64,000 nucleotides of DNA from positions 1,343,654 through 1,407,653 of the forward strand of contig MNCI01023457.1 of assembly GCA_015680685.1 (NCBI GenBank), written 5' to 3'. Below the pieces are notes generated by a model. It saw only the letters and a list, made by a program, of their open reading frames with translations. It made no database searches and was not told the origin of the DNA. Numbering within the stretch: position 1 is the first letter of the stretch; every line of letters begins with the position of its first letter. A program made the position numbers and the translations under genes. The DNA is from Gnetum montanum (lineage: Eukaryota; Streptophyta; Gnetopsida; Gnetales; Gnetaceae). Below are positions 45,345 to 57,639 of this stretch, one piece after another.

Positions 45345-45530
45345 CCGACGTGGGTAATAATGAATATTTATTATTATAAATGGTGGGTAATACTAAATAT
45401 TTATTATTATTATAAATGATGATGGTTATGATTATAGTAATAATGAATATTTATTATTATTATAAATGATGATGATTATGGTTACAATGATGGTTACAAT
45501 CATGGCAACAGTTAAGGTGATGACGGTTAT
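45345..45530. repeat. AATATTTATTATTATAAATGATG-type minisatellite
   Basis: Three imperfect copies of a unit containing ATATTTATTATTATTATAAA followed by TGATGATGGTTATG-like sequence. Unit length is about 50-65 bp. Confidence 0.6.
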
Positions 45531-45984
45531 GGTTATAGCCCACGAAACCACTAAACAAGAGAACTTACGGGTCTAATGTTTGTTGCATTATCAGAAGTCA
45601 AGACCATTGATTCTTTAAAAATTCATCCTCCTTTTCATGTGCAAAGATACAAAAAGATTTTAGATGCTAAATATCTCCAAAGTAGAATTGCACAAGAAGT
45701 TCATTTTGCTTAGTTGGAGAATTAGGCATATTGATTTCACACTTATCATTGTATTTTACCGTTTGCTTAATCCTATTATACAGCTCTGTAATGTTTGTTG
45801 TAATAATTGTGTAATGTATTCCTTCATCAACATATATGAAATATATAAAATTTTATTTAACCAATTTATGTTTATCAATATATATTATTTGGAATGCAAA
45901 TAGTGATGATAACTTAAAACATAAAAAATAATTAAATTCTACTCATAGCCCACAAAACTGCTCCACTAGCTTTTATATATATAT

Positions 45985-46038
45985 NNNNNNNNNNNNNNNN
46001 NNNNNNNNNNNNNNNNNNNNNNNNNNNNNNNNNNNNNN
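45985..46038. other. Assembly gap (54 N)
   Basis: The gap follows a TA repeat and immediately precedes a long hairpin, a likely cause of assembly failure. Confidence 0.99.
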
Positions 46039-46206
46039 ACTTACCCAATTTAGTTTTACCCTCTCAGTCAAGTTTGGTCTTTCTTTGTTTGTTCATAGCA
46101 TTTTTGAGCATTATTAAATATCTTGCATAAATAATGCTCAAAAACATCATGAACAAACAAAGAAAGAGCAAACTTGACCAAGAGGGTAAAACTAAATTGG
46201 GTAAGT
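46039..46206. repeat. 168-bp near-perfect inverted repeat (MITE-like hairpin)
   Basis: The left arm begins ACTTACCCAATTTAGTTTTA and the right arm ends with its reverse complement, TAAAACTAAATTGGGTAAGT. Arms of about 77 bases pair at about 70 positions around a 12-14 base loop. TA-rich runs lie on both sides (45972-45984 and 46313-46324), so the whole element could be larger and include the gap. There is no coding frame. Confidence 0.85.
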
Positions 46207-46369
46207 GGTAGAGAAACAGAGGGATGAGTGATTCCGTTTTTAGTTATCTTGTTACCTCGTCCAGTAGTCGGGCTTGGTTGACATCATTTTTTTAAAATCA
46301 TCTCGGCAAATTTATATATATATATCTAAGCTAGTAAATAATATGTTTAACTAAAAATCTTATGTTAGC

Positions 46370-48007
46370 ATGGTTGTGAATTCCTTGTTGTATGTTATTT
46401 TTCTCCTAGAGATGCTACATTGTATGATTCTTTAGAGCTATCTCATGATTAACCTTTTTAGTTCTTAGGAAAAGATATTATATAATTTGTAGCAAAAGGC
46501 TCAATATTTATTTGTGGAGATTTTACTGTAAGGATAAGTTCACCAAAAATAAAAATTATCCAATAACATAATGGTAGTAGTTTAGATATTTTTGAACATT
46601 ACAAATGGACCCACCATTCTGCATATGGCACTATTAATAAGATGGACCACCAATTATTAAAATTGACAAAAAATTTTGATTTTTTGATTTACAATAGAAT
46701 TGCTAGATTTCCTCAATCTTCAACATTTACTTCCATAGGACCTCAAGGTATCTCTTACATTGATTTTCTTTTATATTCTTATGAAGATATGATTCTTATG
46801 CTGGGCAAGATGTCAACTAGGTTTCAAACAAAATCACACTACTATTGATCACTTAGTTACTCTTAGACACTACATGTATTTTGCAAAAATTCCTAGTAAA
46901 ATTTTTTTTTAGTTTTATTAATTTTGCAAAAGTATATGATTCAATGATTTGTACAAAACTATGGTTGCACTTGCACAAAATTGACATCCCTTTAGATTTG
47001 ATTGTAGCAACTCAATGATTGTATAAGAAAGTGAAAATTGAAATTACAAATAGCAATTAAAATAAAAACTTCAATTCCATAGAAAAATTGCAGTTAAGCA
47101 AGGTTGTCCACTTTCTCCAACTCTCTTTGGTATCATTATTGATGTAATGTAGGAATTGTTGTGCAATGAGCAAGATAATTATGCTATCAAAATTGGATCC
47201 CAAGTAGTGAATCTTCTTTTATATGTAGATGATGCTACTTTGATTTCCACTACTACAAAATGTAAGCAAAATATGTTGCAAATTTTAGGAATTTTTTATC
47301 ATTCATCTAGTCATTAAGTGAATGTAGGTAAAATCAAATTGATGATTTGGGATATAAGAAATAACTATTATAACTTTTATTTTAAAGGTACTAATGTGCA
47401 AATGATAGACTCTCTTAAATATTTTACTCTCACTTATATAAAAAATTACATGTGATGGAAGTGCATCAAAGAAAAAATAGTAGGAGATTTCAAGTATCTA
47501 TATGCTTTCAAAAACAAGTGCAAATATTTAGGCCTTTAGGCTTGGAAGGTCAGAAAAACAAATTTCAAACTATCATGTTTCTTATTATATTGTATAGATG
47601 TATTGTTTGTGGAAGTAGACTTAATGATAAACTTTGGATAGATATTGAAAGACTATAAAAAAACTTTTATTCTCAATGAGTTAAAGGTGAAGATGAAAAT
47701 ACCTTACTTAATGTTATTATGTGAATGTGATTTATCACCTTTAGAAGAAAAAGCCATACGTCAATTCATTACATACACTCATAACTTACATATCTCAAGG
47801 CAAGTTAAATTCTCTAAAGTAGTTCTTGAGGATTCACAAGACTATGGTTGATATTTTCAAGGGATACAATGGTTGAGAAAATGGAATATCTCTTGGGAGG
47901 ATGTGTAGCAAAATCCTAAGCATATTTACCAAGTATTCAAGTAGAAGGTTTTAACACAAATGTAGACTAATGTGAAAGGCAAGAGCCAATTTCATTTACA
48001 CCATAGT
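46370..48007 (+). pseudogene. LINE ORF2 remnant: endonuclease and reverse transcriptase parts
   Basis: This is non-LTR retrotransposon ORF2 sequence, plus strand. Endonuclease part: YFSPRDATLYDSLELSHD near 46410, FICGDFTVRISS near 46510 (consensus GDFN, Asn to Thr), LLKLTKNFDFLIYNRIARFP near 46650-46710 and GPQGISYIDFLL near 46740. Reverse-transcriptase part in other frames: LSKGCPLSPTLFGIIID-like near 47097-47145, and LLLYVDDATLIS near 47217-47252, the catalytic Y-x-D-D motif with Val. Stops and frameshifts are frequent. The 5' part is missing upstream of the hairpin and gap. Element D interrupts it at 48007; it continues at 55077. Confidence 0.75.
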
Positions 48008-48961
48008 TGATGAGACGCGATTCGCATGAGCCGCAATATCGCATACGCAATATCGCGTCATCCCCTGCGATGTCGCATACACGATATCACGATCCGCCAT
48101 CAAATATATAAATAAGAGGCAACACTCCCCTTATTTCCCATCCTAGGCTAGAAGTAGGGAAACTCTGGCAGATTGATCACTCCAGAGATAGAATATTTTC
48201 CATGTGCCCACAATAGGAATCCCCAGGTGAACGGATCTTTATTTGAGCAACATTGTACCTGAACTCAAGTTGTGTACAGCAATAAAGAAGAGCTTTGTGG
48301 ATAAACCTTGCAGTGCATGCAATAGGATTTATTACTTTTTATTTTTTACATGTCATTTCCTACCTATTATTTATTACCCTGCAGTAGTGCGGCATGAGTA
48401 TGACTTGATTACGAGCATTTACAGATGTGTACAGCTAATCAAGGAATCGGTTGCTCATCGCGATTAGATTCCCTCACCCTCAACTCCTAGAATGTGGAAT
48501 GAGTACGACTTGATTATGAGCATCTAAGGATGTGTACAGCTAGTCAAGGAACAGATGCTCATTACGCTCAGGCTAGTTAAGTGCCTCAGTATGACCACTT
48601 CGAGCACATGCGTTACACGAGGTGATCCTAGTAATGATTAGGGTTTGGTAGCCGCGGTTGCATAGTTTAGGATGTGTACAGTAAGTGGGAATGGATGTTG
48701 ACACTAGTTAATTTAGACTTAGTCATTAGTTAGAGTTAGTTAGCATAGGAGAAAAACACATAAAAGACCAAAAAAATCATATACCTTAGACTTGCTTAAC
48801 CATACACTGTGATACATACAAGTAAGTCCGGGAAGACAACAAATGATTAACCCCAAGTGTTCCATGGGGTGTGTAGGCATTTAGTCTACGAAGTTTGACC
48901 AGATCGAGCATGCTATGCTCATTTCGTATGGTTGAGTGTAGGGGTACCTCGCCACTCATCA
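48008..48961 (+). repeat. 5' LTR of element D
   Basis: The LTR is 954 bp, TGATGAG to CTCATCA. It has decayed GATATCGC palindromes (48028-48090), TATAAATAAG near 48106, AATAAA near 48281 and GTAAGT at 48681-48686. Confidence 0.92.
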
Positions 48962-48981
48962 TTGGCACCATTGTCAGGGAC
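48962..48981 (+). promoter_or_regulatory. Primer-binding site of element D
   Basis: TTGGCACCATTGTCAGGGAC, a slightly decayed version of the tRNA-Asp-type site of element C, directly after the LTR. Confidence 0.82.
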
Positions 48982-49101
48982 ATGGTGTTTGTGCGCTAAA
49001 TAGAACATAAAGGATATCACTCACATCATTGGGAGCCTAAACGAACCTTCGAGTTAATCCAGATAGAAATTATATAACGGTGAATTAGCACACTGATAAA
49101 A

Positions 49102-52100
49102 ATGTCTTCTTCTCATAGGAGCAACTCACCACCTAAGGACCATACACGAGACAGTCGGCAACATAAAACACATAGCCGAAATCAGCCAAGTCCTAAACAA
49201 TGCAAGATAGTTTATACTCATCTCGATGAGTATATTACAGACTTCACTTTTATCCTCCATCAAGATGAACAGCTACAATGGAGAGATTTGCAAGGTAACA
49301 TTGTGTTACCCCCAGATCGATCAGTCTCTCGCATGTTTTTCTGTTCCTTGGCACTGATAGGCATAATTGAATTATATGTTGAATACATTGTGGAAGATTT
49401 TGACATGAGGGATTATTATCCCACAAATGCCCAATGTATGAGGGACATAAGACAAGAGAGTCAACATACTTTTCTAAAGGGCAAAGCCCCACACATCCTT
49501 AGCAAAATAGGAGATGAGGAACCCCTTATCACGGGTTCTTTAACAAATGATGTTCCCCCTCCTAACGATGGTGAGGAGGTTGGGTATCAGAATCTACAAT
49601 CAAGGATACATAACCATGGTTCTGATGCCCATGAACACCAACTGTTCACAGAGGAAACAACCACTCATGCTAAGGATGAGCACTTAGATCATCACCACGA
49701 TCGGAACCATAGCAGCCAAAGAGAAGGCAAGAAACATCGTTATGGTGATGGTTCCCCTTCTTCTTCTCCTTCATTCCATCACTCACCCTCTCCTTCCACA
49801 TATGGGAACAGCCACCATAAACATAAAGGTGAGGATAAAGGTAAGAAAAATGAGAGACCTCAATGGAAAAGTCGAGAGAGAGGACAAGGGCAAGGACATA
49901 GGGAGAGTAGGGAACAACACAAAAATCACAGGTGTCATGAAAGAGATGATCATGAAGAGCCCCTACTCAGAACCTGAAGTATGCTTGACATAACAGAGGC
50001 AGTTAGGATTCCCATAAGGCATTTAAAAGATAGTCAAATCAAACAATTAGACCTGAACAATATCCCACGATTTGAAGGGGGATATAATGCTGATTCGCAA
50101 AATCATTTACAGGCATTCCACGATGTCTATGCCTTGCAAAATATAGAAAATGAGTGGAAAAAACTTAAGTTGTTCCCAAGGACACTCACCAAAGAAGTAG
50201 AGAGTTGGTATCGATCCTTAGAACTTGAAACCATCAGGAGGTGGAATACGATGCTAGAACTGTTCAATGAGAAGTATCAAACGTACTCCAGAGTGTTCAA
50301 TTTGCGTAAGCAGATCCAAGGATGGAAGCAAGGTACATATGAACCCTTGGATACTGCCATGGCCCACTATTACACATTTTTACATCGTTGCTCGGGCCAT
50401 GGGTACACTCAACGGGATCAACTTCGCCACATCGTGGATGGGCTAAGGCATGAAACTAGAAGAACCCTTGGAACTTATGCCCAAGGGAGACTCTCATGAC
50501 TTAGAGCCCATGAAGTACATAGCTTGTTGGAACAAGTAGCAAAAGAAGAAGGTGAGCTATGAAAAAGGGAAAGTGTGGAATAGTACAACTGTGATCCCTC
50601 TCTTCGAAAGAAGGGAGTGAAATTTTGTGATGAAGAGGATAAGTCACCAATTGAAGAGTTGGTGAACAAAAAGACTTTGCTGCTTCAAAAACTCACAACT
50701 GAAATAGCAGCTAAGGTAGATGACGTATGAAGTTCCTTAGACTCTAAAATTGAAACTATCTTAAAAATTGTAGAAGATTCTAAGGTAGAACAAAGTAGTG
50801 ACAAAGGTAAGAAAAAGTGGAGAGATTTAAGCCCTGCACATAACAAGGGTAAGGGGAAAATCACTACCTCCGATGTGGCTATGGACTCTAACATAGAAAA
50901 TGATGGTGGATGTGAGATCTACCACGATGACCATCCTAAGGGATGTTTCCCCATCATCTCACATCTACAGGAGTCTGGGGTGTATGCGCTTAATCCAAGA
51001 CTCAACCAACAGCAAACATCCCAAAGGTTACCTTATCCACAAGGTAACCCAAAGTAGTTCCACCAACCACTAACGTATTATCTAAGTGGAACTCCACCAT
51101 AGCCCATAGGACAGCATCAGTAGTGGTAATACACACAGTCATGGGGGATGCCATCAGTACCCTTACAACAGCCTGACCCTTATGGATATTATGTGTAGCA
51201 ATTGATTTCTCCAAGTGACTCTATGAGTCACACAACCCCCAATCGTCACTACCAAGTTTGGGAGTACTTCAGAAGGACTCCTTCTCCTCCGAGAGACACT
51301 CCATACCCACACCATCCTCCAAATCCATCCGCACCTCTTCCACCAGTAGTAGTTCCCATGACACCTCCTACTCCAACAATGCAAGTGGAACTTCCTCCTC
51401 AACCGTAGCAACGTCATGCTGCGAGAGTTGTAAATATCCAACCGACTGCTGGTTCTGACAACTGTAAAAAGAGAAGACCCTTCTTTAGGACCAAAAGCCC
51501 AGACAAAATCTCACAACAACAAGTGGTTGGACCCATGTACACTCCTCCACCATCTAACACTTCGGAGCACCCTTCTATCCAAAATCGAAGCTTAACGCAT
51601 ACGGTTATGTTCATGCATACCGTAACTAACTGGATTAAGGTAGGCCACCTTCCCAGGAAACTAACTAACCCTAGAAGTCCCTTAATCTATTTACAGATCA
51701 TCGAAAATGAACCACATAGGGCTCTTCTTGACTTAGGTTCCAAAGTCAACTTAATTTCACGAGAGATGTATCACACCTGGAACCTGCCCCAACTTAAGAA
51801 GAGCAACATTCAACTAGAGCTAGCAAACCAGTCCATCACCATTCCCTTGGGATTGGTGGAGGATATCATTACCACTATGTATGTTTGGTCTTACCCAGCT
51901 GATTTTTTGATGATTAAAGTTAACAAAAACGAAGGGGACTTCCCAATTATAATGGGAAGGGCATGGCTAAGTACAGTAGATGCATGCTTTAGGATCCATG
52001 ATCTTTCCTTGGAAATCTCTAAGATAAACATTTGTGGAAATATTAAGAAGAGGAAAGTTCCATGCATCACATACAGTGATTCATCGGGTGATGACATGGA

Positions 52101-52425
52101 GGAAATGCCTCCATGCAATAGGTGTGCTCTCGAAACTTTGAAACAAAGATGCCTTTATGTAGCAACCACACAACCAGTAGTAGACACCCCATGGTTGACA
52201 GCTACTCAAAGGAGCAACCAAATATGCATGGAACGAACTAAGGAAACCCATGCCCATAACGAAAGCATATATACATTAGAATATGAGCATCGCCAACTTC
52301 CACCCCTTAATCTAAGATCATCAATTGGGAGAAGTTGGACACTTCTTAGAAATTCAAATAGGCGCTCATTATTTTGGATCTCTCCCTTACAACTCAATCA
52401 TGGGGGAGATGGCCACCTATGCTAA
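49102..52425 (+). pseudogene. Gag-protease polyprotein, best preserved copy (element D)
   Basis: A single frame of 1108 codons from ATG 49102 to TAA 52423-52425. All recognisable segments are in this frame; I see only stop codons, for example TGA 49975-49977, TGA 50497-50499, TGA 50728, TAG 51055 and TAG 51406. Segments by residue: N-terminal part of unknown type (about 35-150, including EYITDFTFILHQDEQ and VEDFDMRDYYPTNAQCM), a Ser/His/Lys/Arg-rich tract (about 190-290), the Gag core (295-465), a coiled-coil-like segment (about 510-590), a Pro/Tyr-rich linker (640-770), retropepsin (860-960) and a 120-residue tail. The active site reads LLDLGSKVNLIS, with Leu in place of Ser/Thr; the second block is IIMGRAWLSTVDA. 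No zinc knuckle is present. The product would package RNA and cleave Gag. It has no polymerase. Confidence 0.87.
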
Positions 52426-54110
52426 TCTTATGGGGCCCTCAGTTCTTTTTCGATTTTTGTTTTATACATTTTTTTTATACAACGTTTTTGTTTTACACAT
52501 TTTTGTTTTACAAATTTCTTTAACTTTTCTAATTTTTATTTTACAAATTTCTTTAACTTTTCTACTTTTTGTTTTACAACATCATTATACTTTTTTCATT
52601 TTGTGTGTGTGTGTGTTCCACCTTGTAAGTTTGTCACCCAATAAGTGTTCAGAATGATGGTATGAACTATTTTCATATTGATNTCTTGGGTGCTTGGATG
52701 TTTTTCTTCTTGAGGTTTCTTACTTTTCCGATGTTATCCAACTATCAGAAGTTGAGACAATAAAAATAAAAAGTCTTTGCATGGTGTGGTTCTCACGCAT
52801 AAAAATACAAAACACAAACAACAAAAAAAGTGAGAATTCAAAGCACACCCCTTAGATGAAATAAACTTGGGCTACAAGAACTGGTTATGGAACCAAAAGT
52901 GTTCCCTCTAACTAATGCCCTTCTCGCTTTCCATTCTCTCCTTTGTTTTATCGGAATGGTGGTGGCTCTTTGGAGGATGCATTCTTGTTACTTCAAGAGG
53001 ATGGTTCAGCTGAATGCATTGATGTGAAGTTACTGGATGTGGTTGGTTTGAGGCCGGAGTTGGAATGAGATTTGCTAAGTCACATTAATCATGAAACACA
53101 CAATGGGTTGTACACCACCTTGTTCTTGGGATTCCATTCCATCTTCTTCTCTCTATCCTTCTCTCCATTGTTCACCTCATTGCCGATTGTATCATTAGTG
53201 TATATATTTTGGTAGATGCATTGTTTTCTTTTTGGTAAATGCTTGTGGTTAAGACTTTAACTCTTATTCCAAATAACATTCCCAGAGCCTACGGACTCTT
53301 TGAATATGGGTTTGTCAGGGCATTAAGGGCATGAGCCTACTTTGGGGAGGACCCACTGACATTCCTATTTGAAGCATTAGTTAAATTCTTTTCCTTAACA
53401 TTTTGCAATTAATTTTATTTTGTTCATTTCCATCTTGACATCCATTTCATCGATGCCATAGTTGTCCCTTTTTATCTATCTTTCTTACTCCTTTTCCTTC
53501 TCTATTCTAACGCTACTAGAGGTTCGCGATTAGTCATGGGGGTACAGGGCTCGATTTTTTTGATTTTCTGTTAGCCCTGAATTTTTCAATTCTTTCCTAA
53601 CCCCTAAACCTTTGGTACTCATTATTAAGATATCCCTAGATCCATATTATCCATACCACAACCTAGCCAATGGACCTACACCGAAGCAAGGTATCAATTA
53701 TAGGATGATTCATTTACCCTTGCTAATATAAGATTGTGTTGTGTGTGCAGATGGAAATCATACAAATAATGGATTGGATCTCGAGCAAACACTTGGAATC
53801 GAGTAGTGCTGAAGCAGCTATGCAAGGAGTAAGATCGATGGCACACTTACAGATGGACAACGAAGGTGCAATCTTGGTGTTGGCAACAGCAACACTTCTT
53901 TCTCTCTCTCTTTCTTAGTTTCCAACTAAGGCCTGATGTCATGTAATAAGGTGTTCACCCTTGTTGTCATGAATACCAGTTTTGTCAAGTTTTGTAATGA
54001 TGATCCTTTCACATGTCATTCCATTAGTTCCATTCCCCTCAATAATTCCATACCTTCCTAATATTATTATAAGGAACTCGAGGACAAGTTTTCATTCAGT
54101 CATGGGGGTA
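52426..54110 (+). other. Conserved 3' non-coding region of element D
   Basis: It has the same order as in C: a T-rich array (52445-52590), a GT microsatellite (52601-52615), then the single N at 52683 with a deletion relative to C, a shared module at 52775-52920, a second at about 53318-53360 (AGCCTACTTTGGGGAGGAC), GCTAAT near 53723 with AG at 53749-53750, and GTCATGGGGGTA before 54111. No gene-sized frame. Confidence 0.75.
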
Positions 54111-55071
54111 TGATGAGACGCAATTCGCATGAGCCACAATATCGCGTTGTCCCCTGCGATGTTGCGTACGCGATATCGCGGTCTGTCACCAAATATATAA
54201 ATAAGAGGTGGCACTCCCCTTATTTTTCTTCCTAGGCTAGAAGTATGGAAACTCTGGCAGATTGATCACTCCAGAGGTAGAATATTTTCCATGTGCCCGC
54301 AGTAGGAGTCCCCATGTGAACGGATCTTTATTCGAGCAACATTGTACCTGAACTCAAGTTGTGTACGGCAATAAAGACGAGCTTTGTGGATAAACCTGCA
54401 GTGCATGGAATAGGATTTATTACTTTTTATTTATTACATGTCATTTCCTACCTATTATTTATTACCCTGCAGTAGCATGGCATGAGTACGACTTGATTAC
54501 AAGCATTTACAGATGTGTATGGCTAATCAAGGAATCATCTACTCATCACGATTAGATTCTCTCACCCTCAACTCCTAGAATGCGAAATGAGTACGACTTG
54601 ATTACAAGCTTCTAAGGATGTGTACGGCTAGTTAAGGAATGGATGCTCATTACGCTTAGGCTAGTTAAGTGCCTCAGTACGACCACTTCGAGCACGTGCG
54701 TTACGCGTGGTGATCCCAGTAACGATTAGCATTTGGTAGTCGCGGTTGCATAGTTCAGGGTGTGTACGGTAAGTGGGAACGGATGCTGATGCTAGTTAAT
54801 TTAGAATTAGTCATTAGTTAGAGTTAGTTAGTTTCTCAACCCTTCACCTCAATAGCATAGGAGAAAAACACATAAAAGACCAAGAAAATCATATACCTCA
54901 GACTTGCTTAACCATACACTGTGACACATACAAGTAAGTCTAGGAAGACAACGAATGATTAACCCCAAGTGTTCCATGGGGCGTGTAGGAATTTAGTCTG
55001 CAGAGTTTGACCGAATCGAGTGCTACGCTCGTTTTGTATGGTTGAGTGTAGGGGTACCTCACCACTCATCA
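54111..55071 (+). repeat. 3' LTR of element D
   Basis: The LTR is 961 bp, TGATGAG to CTCATCA, co-linear with the 5' LTR. TATAAATAAG lies near 54196. Confidence 0.92.
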
Positions 55072-55454
55072 ATAGTAAATCTAAAAGGCTAAATGTAGAA
55101 GTTCACTATCTCTTAGCTGCTATTCCCATCAAGTATCAAAATGCTATTAGCAAGCTTTGCTTCACTTATCATCTTAGAATTGAAAGTGAAAGTTAAATTC
55201 AACTCCCCTAAGAAGAGTGCATTTTTAGATTGTGCATATTAGGAGCCTTTGATGATGAGTCACATGTGTTTCTTTCTTATGATATAACTACCCATTTTAG
55301 ACAACATTATAATGTTATAACAAAAAGCCTGTATCATTTGTTTGTAATGCTTCCATTGGTACTTGGTCAATTTGTAGAGTTTATCTTTATTTTTCATGAA
55401 AATGTAATATCTATCCAATATATTCTATGGATATTCAAACATAATAAAGTTTAA
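55072..55454 (+). pseudogene. LINE ORF2 remnant, C-terminal continuation
   Basis: After the target duplication of D the frame resumes with VEVHYLLAAIPIKYQNAISK and FTYHLRIESES. A stretch resembling the Cys/His C-terminal motif of some non-LTR retrotransposons follows: CILGAFDDESHVFLS...THFRQHYNVI, where C-x2-C...DE-H...C...Y-R is expected and one Cys is replaced by Tyr. It ends near 55454. Removing D and one ATAGT rejoins it to 48002. Confidence 0.6.
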
Positions 55455-57639
55455 TTTCATTTCATAATAGTAGCTAAATGTCTACACAAATTTTACTATA
55501 GCCAAGAGTTTGCATGTATTTGGTTAGAGTGAAGAGTCTATTAGATCAAATTATAAATAGAAAATTTACTACTTAGATCTAAGTGTGCATCTTTTTATGT
55601 TGAATACAAGTTTCATTCATTTTTCCATTTGAAATTTGCAAGTTTTACTGATTTGGATAATACAAAATGACTTCTAGGATATATTTGGAATAGGGGAAGT
55701 TAACATGCATTGTATTTTTCTAAAATTAAAATTACATATTACCTAGTTATTAGTTACACTTAAGGCATTTTTATATTCCTCTATAATTCTTCTAAATTAT
55801 CCTATTGGCTATATGTATTGAGATACTTATAGTTATTCTTTTATATTTCAATCCCTCTTGATATTACCTAGTTATTACAATGCTCAATCTTATTTTGTTG
55901 GTTGACAAACCAATGAAATTGACAATTGATCTATCACCGTAGAGTTGTCAAAATTAAAAGATCATATGTATTCTTAGGACATATAAATAACATAATACTT
56001 TGATCAAACTTAGGCAATTACATAATAAACATAGCAATACTTGAAATGCAACTCAAATATGTAAACTATATCTTCAAAAAAATAACTTACTAGTTGAGCT
56101 ATAGTCTTATCAAGTATGTATTAAATAATAAAAACAAAGATGTAACAAAAAAAAGGAGATGTTGCATTTACTATATCAATAATTTATTTTCTTATGTGAA
56201 GGTATTATCTTAGATGCAAAGTAGATGGCTAAGTGATTAAGTGATATGAAGTCTTGGAAGCTTCTAATCATAAGCATAAGCTAAGCTTAGAGATAGTGCT
56301 TATTAGAAATATATTAATTTCTTACTTAGTTTTTTTTTTTTTTTTGTAAAATTATAACTATCTCAAACTCTAGTATTATCATAAAACATATTGGGAAGAC
56401 TTGGAGTTTTATCAACTCTTGCTTCAATGCTTGATAAGTTATCTTTTTAGTGGCTTTAGATTAATAATGCACTATGGGCTAGTAAGCATCTATGTCTTTG
56501 CAATACTTGGTGTAACCTTGACATTATTTTTCTTTTATCTCATCATATGTATAATCAATGGATTATTTACTCTAAATACAAAATTCTCTATCACATTAAT
56601 GATTCCAAATGTCAGTTTTAAGTACTATTAGTTGATCAAGATTGAATTTTCTATGGAACATTAACCATGTTGTGCAATTGTCAAAGCACTAGATTTGAAA
56701 GATATAGAATACTTTCACTTCTTCAAAAATTAAGTATTTTATATGGCATTTGATTCATCAATGTTTTTCTATTCGTATTTTCTACTCTTAATTAGGTCTT
56801 CATGACACTATATGTTCTCTCTATAATATGGAAGATTCATTCATCACCTACTTTTTTACTTGGCCCTTTGTTTGATGTTCTTGGTCTTGGTGTGACTCAT
56901 ATTAACATGGTTTTAAACCAAGGTTGGAGGAAATTTTATTTCACGATACTCATCAACTTCAAGGATTTTAACTTTATACTTGGAGTTGCTTCGTCTCCTT
57001 GTTCTTTATGCTATTTAAAACTTTGATGTAATATGATTTATAGTAGGGATTCTCCAACTAATTTTCTTTCTTTGTCTATTCAAAGTAACATTTTTGAATA
57101 ACTCATGCTTTAGCTAAATCCTTAAATATATCCCTTAGATTTATTTCTTTCTATTTTTTTTACAAGAATCTTTTAGTATGAAGTAAAAACCTAAGAAAAC
57201 ATTTCTTAAAGATAACAAGGCCTAATCTTTTTCTTACCCTAGATAGAAGGTTTTTTAGGATTGGTTGTAAGGAAGAAATTTTTAAAATGTATCCCCAAAA
57301 TTTTTGTTACCTCTTCAATGCTCCTCTACTGCTATACTCTAAATTTTTCTTATTTTTAATATATTTTATCATTTACGTTCAACCCCATTTCCACTACGCA
57401 TAAGTGCACATAATATATCAATAATATATCATATTCATCATTGGTAAATATCTCTATCTTGATGTTTCCTTCTCTAATTACATGTTTCTTATTTACATAT
57501 AAATTACAACCTCCTAGAGTCATATGTAGCATACATATAAATCTCACACATGTCTCTAGAGAAGTACTAGCTAAATTATAACTTTATTGCTATTTCATAT
57601 TATAAGAAACAAAAAATTAGAGAATATTTGGGGGATGGG
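55455..57639. other. AT-rich stretch, no gene recognised
   Basis: 55555-55710 resembles 39050-39180 (TCTAAGTGTGCA, ATTTGGATAATAC, ATATTTGGA words), so it belongs to the same repeat as the LINE ORF1 copies. About 1.9 kb of unrecognised sequence (roughly 55710-57630) follows that the other copy lacks. Open stretches at 56401-56631 and 56802-57026 are hydrophobic but resemble nothing I know. Confidence 0.5.

Larger units (their letters stand above)
48008..55071 (+). mobile_element. Element D: complete gag-pro LTR retrotransposon
   Basis: A 7064-bp element with LTRs 48008-48961 and 54111-55071 and a perfect target duplication ATAGT (48003-48007, 55072-55076). It is the same family as A and C: GATATC-type U3, tRNA-Asp-like primer site, Gag-Pro frame, conserved 3' region and no pol. 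It is inserted in a LINE ORF2 remnant. A single N at 52683 marks a place where about 245 bp present in C are missing. Confidence 0.93.
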
